This document shows, in pieces, positions 56,710 to 64,000 of a stretch of DNA of 64,000 bases. Positions within the stretch are counted from its first letter, which is position 1; the number at the start of each line of letters is the position of its first letter. Below the pieces are notes generated by a model. The model saw only the letters and a program-made list of their open reading frames with translations, was not told the origin of the DNA and ran no database searches. Origin of the DNA: Artemia franciscana (taxonomy: Eukaryota > Arthropoda > Branchiopoda > Anostraca > Artemiidae); NCBI RefSeq assembly GCF_032884065.1, contig NC_088872.1, forward strand, positions 10,279,654-10,343,653, in the 5' to 3' direction. Position numbers and translations under genes: made by a program.

Positions 56710-57250
56710 TCACAGGAGGCTATGGACATCATCACAATCAAAAAGCAGACGAAACTGCGGAGGGATATGAAGACCTATCGACATCTCTTCGGCACCAACA
56801 TTAAAATTATACATAGAGGTCTCAAGTCGTTTGTTGACGGCAAAGCAGATGAGCTATAAAAAGCTGCCACGAGGAAGATCGTTGGAACAGTGTAAACACT
56901 AGCGCGACTTCACTGTCCCGTGTGCTCAACCAATAAGAAACGTATTATCTGCGGACAGGGTGATCCTTGAAGACATAGTATCCAACATTTCAAGGTGAAA
57001 TGAACACTTCTCATCTCCGCTGAACGCAACGCCTCTCTCTCTCTCTCTCCATCTGTAACAACTCCTGGCATCTCCCAGCCTGTGATCCATAACAACCTCG
57101 TTAATGTTGACACTGAACCTTTTTCAGTGATAGAAATTCAAAATGTTGTGGAGAAACTGAAAAACTGCTAAGGTCCCGGCATCTAAGGAATCTCTGCGGA
57201 GCTTCTCAAGAGTGGTGGCGGCACTATGCTGCCATGGCTCCAAATCCTAT
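56710..57250 (+). pseudogene. LINE linker/RT start fragment
   Basis: Frame pieces: V-D-G-K-A-D-E-L, then N-N-L-V-N-V-D-T-E-P-F-S-V, then I-E-I-Q-N-V-V-E-K-L-K-N-C, stop, G-P-G-I, stop, G-I-S-A-E-L-L-K-S-G-G. The last block is the K-L-K-N-x-K-A-P-G-x-D-x-I-x-x-E-x-L-K region at the start of non-LTR reverse transcriptases. It is cut off at about 57250 before the catalytic motifs. A (ct)n run lies at 57033-57048. Confidence 0.7.
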
Positions 57251-58399
57251 TTATTTTCAATTTCTTTGTAATTTTGTTCAGCTTTATTATTCTATTCATT
57301 TTAATGAATTAGATTAAAGAAGAAAACCTAAATAAAAAAACACTTCATTTTCACTCAATTATCAACGTACAATTTTCTCTGTTTAGGTTTTATTTTCTTA
57401 AAGTATAGCAATCTCTATCCTATTAAAATAGATTTAATATTAAAGTAAATTTTACTCGCCTAAAACTTTAATTTTACATAATTTGCTAGTTTTTGTTAAA
57501 TCTTATATAAAAATTATTTACATTTCATCATATATAGCAATTCCTATAATTATTAGAAGGATTACATCATACGTCAAATTTGACCGTCTTATATTTTAAT
57601 CTTTAAGTTCACATTAATAGAAATAACTTGCAATCAATTTTAAAGTTATTGCGGCAATCCAAGTTCAATGATGCTCATGTGAAAACTGTCTACAGAAAGA
57701 ATAGTTATTGGAACGTCTTCAATAGTAATTGAGACAGTAATTGAAAGTCTGCCTTGGAGTAAGAAGGGTATTCACATGCAAAAACTTAACAGTTTATCTC
57801 ATGCAAGTCTTCATATCAAACAAGGCATAATCTAGTAATATTATGAAAGCAAGTTTTCTCTGAGGACTAGCGGCATCCAAAGAGATCGAGAGTAAATTAA
57901 CCTTTTTAATTTTTACTGCATTTAAAATAATTAAAAGAAAGTGCAGCTCAAATAGTTCTTCTGTTGTTCGAAAACACTAACACAAAACAAACAGCTTCTG
58001 ACTGTCTGATGCCAAGGCTAAGAATGACTCTAGGCACGTGCAGTATGCAGAACTAAATTGCTCTTTAACCCCGAGCTAAATCTTTAGCTCACATTAGGCC
58101 AACTATATTTTTCTATCAGCTACTTTTGTGTATTGAGGATCTCTTGACAAATGAAATTAGCAATATAGGCTCCAAGCCACTAGGAAACAGAAAAATAATT
58201 ATTGTTATTTTGGGAGCCCTGTCAAAATAAACTCTCCTTTAAAATCCCAGTTTTAGATTTAGATGAATGTTTTATTATCACATATGAGGAGATCAAACAA
58301 TCAAAATTTAACAAAATGTAGAAGAGAGTAGAATGAGGTTAACAGCATGAGATTCAGTTAAATGGGTTTTGTTTTATATGGTCACCATTGATAATATAC
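57251..58399. other. No gene recognised
   Basis: AT-rich spacer upstream of the linker exon's donor side. Nothing supportable. Confidence 0.4.
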
Positions 58400-58570
58400 C
58401 TTTGTCTTTGACAGCAGCAAGAGCCAAGTCAGGACTGTTTGAATCAGGTTCGAACTCTGTATATTTATGGTGCGAATTCATCAAAGAATCGTCTTCCTGC
58501 TTCGGTGATAAAACCAGATTTGTACTACCGAAAACCGGGTCGTTTTCAATTGGGAATGTGTCTTCAACTT
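58400..58570 (-). CDS. Acidic linker exon of the zinc-finger gene
   Basis: A 171-nt - strand exon between acceptor tttttttcag and donor aaag/gtatat, phase 1 on both sides (57 codons). It reads (G)AA-V-E-D-T-F-P-I-E-N-D-P, L-S-P-K-Q-E-D-D-S-L-M-N-S and T-E-F-E-P-D-S-N-S-P-D. It is homologous to 40088-40255 and to the decayed copy at 56090-56241. Joined to the upstream exon at 63646-63775 it completes I-K-Q-E, a SUMO-acceptor consensus, across the splice. Probable interdomain segment of a C2H2 regulator. Confidence 0.65.
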
Positions 58571-58867
58571 CTGAAAAAAACATCTAGCATAAATTCACAT
58601 TTAGAACCCACACAAGAAAGTGAATCTCTAACCATTATAAAAAAAATAATGAAAACACAAAAAACAGACAAAAAAATAAATAAAATGCCTTTAATGACTT
58701 ACTTTCAAGAAAATAATACTACCACTACTACTACCAATTCTTTAATCTTCGGCAATCCGTCATGCTTCATCCGCAGAACGTGCACTAGCCATCTCAACCT
58801 TTCTGTCACTTTTTACCCTTGAAAGCAGGATTGAACCACACTTTTCGTACAGCCTACTGTTTAACAT

Positions 58868-60345
58868 TTAGTCAGTCAGCGGGATACCCAGAATAATTAG
58901 TAGGCATTTTGTCTGTAAAATATCTAGAAAAACTTCATCCGCTTTTCGAAGCGCCCATTCTTTAGAGCCATATTTCACCACTGTCATCACTGTAGCTTCC
59001 AATATTCTAATCTTGGTTTGCAGGCTTATCTTCCTATTCTTCCCGACCTTTATCAACTATGAAAAAAGACCCTGGGCCATGGCTATTCTACTTTTAACAT
59101 CTTCACTGCAACCACAGTCTTTACTAAGAATACTACCTAGATAGGGGAAGCTGTCCACTTGATCGATCTTGTCGTTACCCAACATCACTTTTCAACTTCA
59201 CATAGCGACTTAAGTCTTCTTAAAATAATTTTCAAACCTATTTTTGCACCCTGAACTGGCGAAACCTCTAAAAATTCATTCATTTTGCTAAGAATTTCAT
59301 CAAGGATTCTTAAATCATGAGAATCGTCAAAGTCAAGGAAAGTTTTACTTCCTCACCTGATTCCATGTTCTCCCAATGCAGTTTCCGTGCTTCTTAGGAC
59401 AAAATCCATCAAAATGATCCATATAAATGGGGATTGAACGCAGCCCTGCTTAACTCCTTCTTTAACATGAAACCAACAATTAACATCATTGCCAAATGTA
59501 ACCACGGCAAGGTTATGCTCGTACATAGCACTAGTCAGTTGGATGTATTTGTCTGGTATACCATACAAAGCTAGTACCTTTGTTAATGCTCTTCTATCAG
59601 CTGAATCAAACACTTATTCAAAATCTATCAAACTGAGAATTTTTGGCGTTTGATAATTCAGGCACCTTTCAATTATTAATCTAAGAGTGAAAATTTGGTC
59701 AAAGCATCCTCTACCCCTCCTAAAACCACACTGCTCTTCTCTTAAAGCTTTATCTAAAGCATATCTAAGTCTAATTAATATAATCATACTAAGTAATTTG
59801 CTTCCTATGGAAACCAGGCTAGTGCCTCTATAATTACCACACGCACTCTTATCAACTTTCTTACAGAGGAATGTAATTACAGATCTCCTAAAATTGTTAG
59901 GTATTTCCCCTCTTTCAAAATTATATTAATAGTCTTTCTTCAGTAGCTACGTGGCATCTCTAACCACGTAAATGCCATATTAAGGAAACTCATTTACCAC
60001 ACTATCAGCACCTGGGGCAGTATTATCTTTCAAACCTTTTAGTGCTGCCATTAATTCTTCCTCAAAAAATAAAGCTTCCCTCACATCCAAAGTGTCACAA
60101 ACTTTTTCGTTCTTCTCTCTATCTTTCCTGTAAATTTATCACGGTTTAGTGCATTCTAAAAAATGTTTGCTCATTCTTTACTTTTTCTTTATCGCTGATT
60201 ATAGTCCCATTTAAATCTTTAACTGAGAAAGTCCTGATTTACTATTCCCTCTAAACTTATTAATAGATCAGTAAAATAGTTTACTATTATACCGTCTGGC
60301 TGCCTCTTGCGTATCTTCGACAATTTTATCCATGGCCTCCCCTTC
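58868..60345 (-). pseudogene. RTE-like LINE reverse transcriptase, copy A
   Basis: Read on the - strand from about 60345: linker (E-A-M-D-K-I-V-E-D-T), G-N-Y-R-G-T-S-L-V-S, E-E-Q-C-G-F-R-R-G-R-G-C, S-L-I-D-F-E then a stop then V-F-D-S-A-D-R-R-A-L (motif A), G-V-K-Q-G-C-V-Q-S-P (motif B), a decayed motif C, and K-N-R-K-I-S-L-Q-T-K-I-R-I-L near 58990-59050. It ends L-G-I-P-L-T-D-stop at 58868. Several stops and indels. A different RTE-like family from the element at 48.7 kb. Confidence 0.85.
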
Positions 60346-60349
60346 ATAC

Positions 60350-61480
60350 TTCCATTATTCATGTTTTGATACTCCCTCCACTTTCTTTACAAATATTCTG
60401 GTGCATAGCACAATCACTTTAGTATACTTATCTGGTATACAATACAAGTATGCTACCTCTAAAGCTTTTCTATCAGCTGAACCAAATGCCTGTTCATTGT
60501 TTATAAACAGAAGACAGAAAGAGCTTAACAATTCTAAAATTTGTCGATAATCAACTTGAAAATGAAAATTTTGTGAAAATGAAAATTTAGACACAACATC
60601 TCACTTTTCTAAAACCTAACTGTCCATCCCTTAAAGCTTATCAACGCCATCTCTTAATCTAATAAATATCATCAAGATGTGTAGTTTCCTTCCTACTGAT
60701 GAGTCTAATACCTCTATAAGTACAACACTCAATATTTATCACCTTCCTTACAAAGACATTTAATCATTGATTCTCAGGTACTACCCAATTTTCTAAATTC
60801 ATATTCATAATATTTAGTAATTTATCTTAGCTTCGTAATTATACATTCCAAAGCTCATGTACCAAACTATCTGCACCTAAGGCCTAATCCTTTTTTATCT
60901 GTTAGTGTTGTCTCTAACTCCTGACAAGACAAACTCCCTTCAAATCCAAAATTTTGAAACTTTTTCATTCTTTTTTATTTCATTTCCTAGAACTTACCAC
61001 CATTTAGCAGATTCCATTGCCTCTTTAACTTTCTTCATTACTAATTGTAGGCCCCATTCCTACTACATCCTTTCAACTCCTTACATTTATAACATCTTCA
61101 TTATACCACCTGGCTGTATTTTCCTGACCCTCATAAATTTGATTTATGGCCTAAATTTTACATATCCTTAATTCTCGTTTTAATAGATTTCCTACTTCCC
61201 TTCATTCCCTGTTATTCAATGATCTGTAACTCAAAAAACTTATTGTACAAATCCATACTCTTTTCTACTAAGTTTAGGACATTTTAAAAAATATTCCTTG
61301 TTGGATGTCTAACTTTCCTTCCTATGCCACTTTCAATTACTACACAAACCATTTTCCTAAAAGAACTTTGTCGATCTTTTTCAGTTTCATTTTTTGAACT
61401 CTCCAGTTCCATATTCAACTCTCCTTGGAGAGTTCTTATCAAATTCAAATCATATAGCAGTGGCAACTGCAATAAGAGAG
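60350..61480 (-). pseudogene. RTE-like LINE, copy B (5' part, more decayed)
   Basis: - strand: L-Q-G-E-L-N-M-E-L-E-S and F-R-K-M-V-C-V-V-I-E-S-G-I-G (endonuclease-RT linker, 61284-61472), a wrecked middle, then N-E-Q-A-F-G-S-A-D-R-K-A-L and Y-C-I-P-D-K-Y (motif A region, about 60430-60510). It breaks off where copy A's linker begins, so the two copies stand in tandem in the same orientation. Many stops. Confidence 0.75.
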
Positions 61481-61894
61481 GACAGAGAAAGAATTTTAAA
61501 AAATACAGTCCCTCTCCCCCAACATGTTCAAATATTGCTGCGCCACTGTCCTGGAGTCTATCAAAGCCATAACTTCACAGACATTTGTAGCTTAGCCTAA
61601 CCTTTAAATTTAGATTATCTTTAAAAACTACTGGATGGTAATCCTTACTTTTAGTATTACCAACAGCCCTCCTATATACAATAATCTATTACTTCAGTCC
61701 TGCTGGCATTTGCTTAACAATAACATGATTAATAAGTTTGACTGTCTTACCATCGTGTGACTACCACTTTTATGATCATTTCATGACTTAAAGATTATGC
61801 TGGTTATAACTACATTAATATGCATACAAAATCGCAACAGTTTATGGCCATAGCTAATTTCCTTCCCTAGATCCAATTTACGGCATTAAAATCC

Positions 61895-63229
<1,335 letters not shown>

Positions 63230-63470
63230 CATTCTGTCACTATTTTTGTTGTTGTTTTTTCCACACAATTTGCTGCCAATTAATGACAATGTCTGTTTTT
63301 TGCTATATCAATAAAGAAAGTTGCACAATCTAGACCTGCAAGATGATATATTTTTGTTCGCTCATTTCCTGCTGATTTCTCAACCACGTTCTTTACTTTT
63401 CAACTTGGCACCAGCTAAGTGTTAAAACTGGATATCTGCAGCTAACATCCTTTGCATTAAAAACTGATAT
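63230..63470. repeat. Old dispersed repeat, copy 2
   Basis: Diverged match to 1990-2230 in the same orientation, with the same order of landmarks (ctgccaatta; gctcatttcctgctg; aaaactg). Class unknown. Confidence 0.5.
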
Positions 63471-63645
63471 TCCAAGTTTTCTCGATTTTTTTAGACGTAG
63501 CCTATGGGAGTGCAAGTTTCCACTCAACCTATTTAAAGACTAATACTTCATTTTTAGTGTGTTGAGTGCTTAATATATTGAGCCAAGAATTAGTTCAAAA
63601 TGGAAACTATCATTTCTAATCTATATAATTAGATATACCAATTAC

Positions 63646-63775
63646 CTTGTTTAATAGTGGCGTGCAGCGGAAGTTCAATTGTATCCATTATTTCCACAAT
63701 CCAATTTATGATGAAATTACTCTTTTTGGTGGTTTGATGGATTTTTGCCTCCTGGTGACTCCTGGTCTTGAAAAT
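63646..63775 (-). CDS. Probable first coding exon of the zinc-finger locus
   Basis: - strand exon between acceptor atttttcag and donor acaag/gtaatt. ATG at 63686-63688 (complement cat) gives M-D-T-I-E-L-P-L-H-A-T-I-K-Q plus one G, phase 1, matching the phase of the linker and finger exons. Such short N-termini ending I-K-Q-E are common in arthropod C2H2 regulators. The frame is also open upstream to the acceptor, so an earlier start in another exon is possible. Same strand as all the zinc-finger pieces. Confidence 0.5.
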
Positions 63776-64000
63776 CTGAAAAATTTGCGAATTTGAACAT
63801 ACTTTGTCTCAAAGAAGAAAAAAGCCTAAAAATAACCTATAGATTACCCCGCCACCAAATTTTGGAAATTAGATAAGGTGCAACAAAGATCAGTTGATAA
63901 AAAAACTAGCTTTTAAGTACGTTAATAAAATGCAAATTATTTAGAGAGAGGATCCTCTAAGTTTGCATTTTAAAGTTGCTTCTAAAAGGGAAAATTTGAA
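63776..64000. other. Upstream intron or flank
   Basis: AT-rich, nothing recognised up to the end of the window. Confidence 0.35.

Overview
The window is nuclear DNA from an animal, most likely an arthropod. The evidence is spliced genes with GT/AG introns, C2H2 zinc-finger genes of arthropod layout, a TATA box plus TCAGTC initiator, and a dense mix of Helitron, mariner, hAT and non-LTR elements. Several interspersed repeats look to me like those of the brine shrimp Artemia, but that is recognition from memory and not proof. True coding sequence is sparse; most of the window is repeat.

Layout: (1) 0.9-8.8 kb, + strand: the last three exons of a DDX31/Dbp7-type DEAD-box RNA helicase. Its two introns hold foldback elements and a 1.5-kb Helitron with a large internal palindrome. 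(2) 12-22 kb: a transposon graveyard with a dimeric mariner, a hAT transposase split by a LINE, a 1.26-kb tandem duplication and a second LINE. (3) 22.6-29.9 kb, - strand: two C2H2 zinc-finger terminal exons, each trailed by decayed fingers. The decayed fingers at 22.8-24.6 kb have been amplified into a 230-bp tandem array. (4) 30-38 kb: a GAGCTC-rich interspersed repeat with internal subunits, a 120-bp satellite, an 85-bp tandem repeat, an unrecognised broken coding stretch and a second foldback element. (5) 39-43 kb: a Helitron/PIF1-like helicase remnant, an acidic linker exon of the zinc-finger type (- strand), and the promoter and first exons of an unrecognised + strand gene with an in-frame TAA. 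(6) 43.5-48.7 kb: two more GAGCTC repeats interleaved with AT-rich minisatellite. (7) 48.7-51.8 kb: an almost intact RTE-like LINE whose three nonsense codons all fall where tryptophan is expected. (8) 52-64 kb: LINE tails, two tandem RTE copies on the - strand, further linker exons (one good, one decayed), and a probable first coding exon of the zinc-finger locus.

How the genes fit together: the - strand pieces at 63.7, 58.5, 40.2, 29.8 and 25.3 kb share phase-1 splice boundaries. They can be joined as start exon, then acidic linker, then finger exon. This suggests either one long locus with alternative linkers and finger sets, or tandem paralogues that share upstream exons. The helicase gene is independent of it. 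No CRISPR array, rRNA or convincing functional tRNA was seen.
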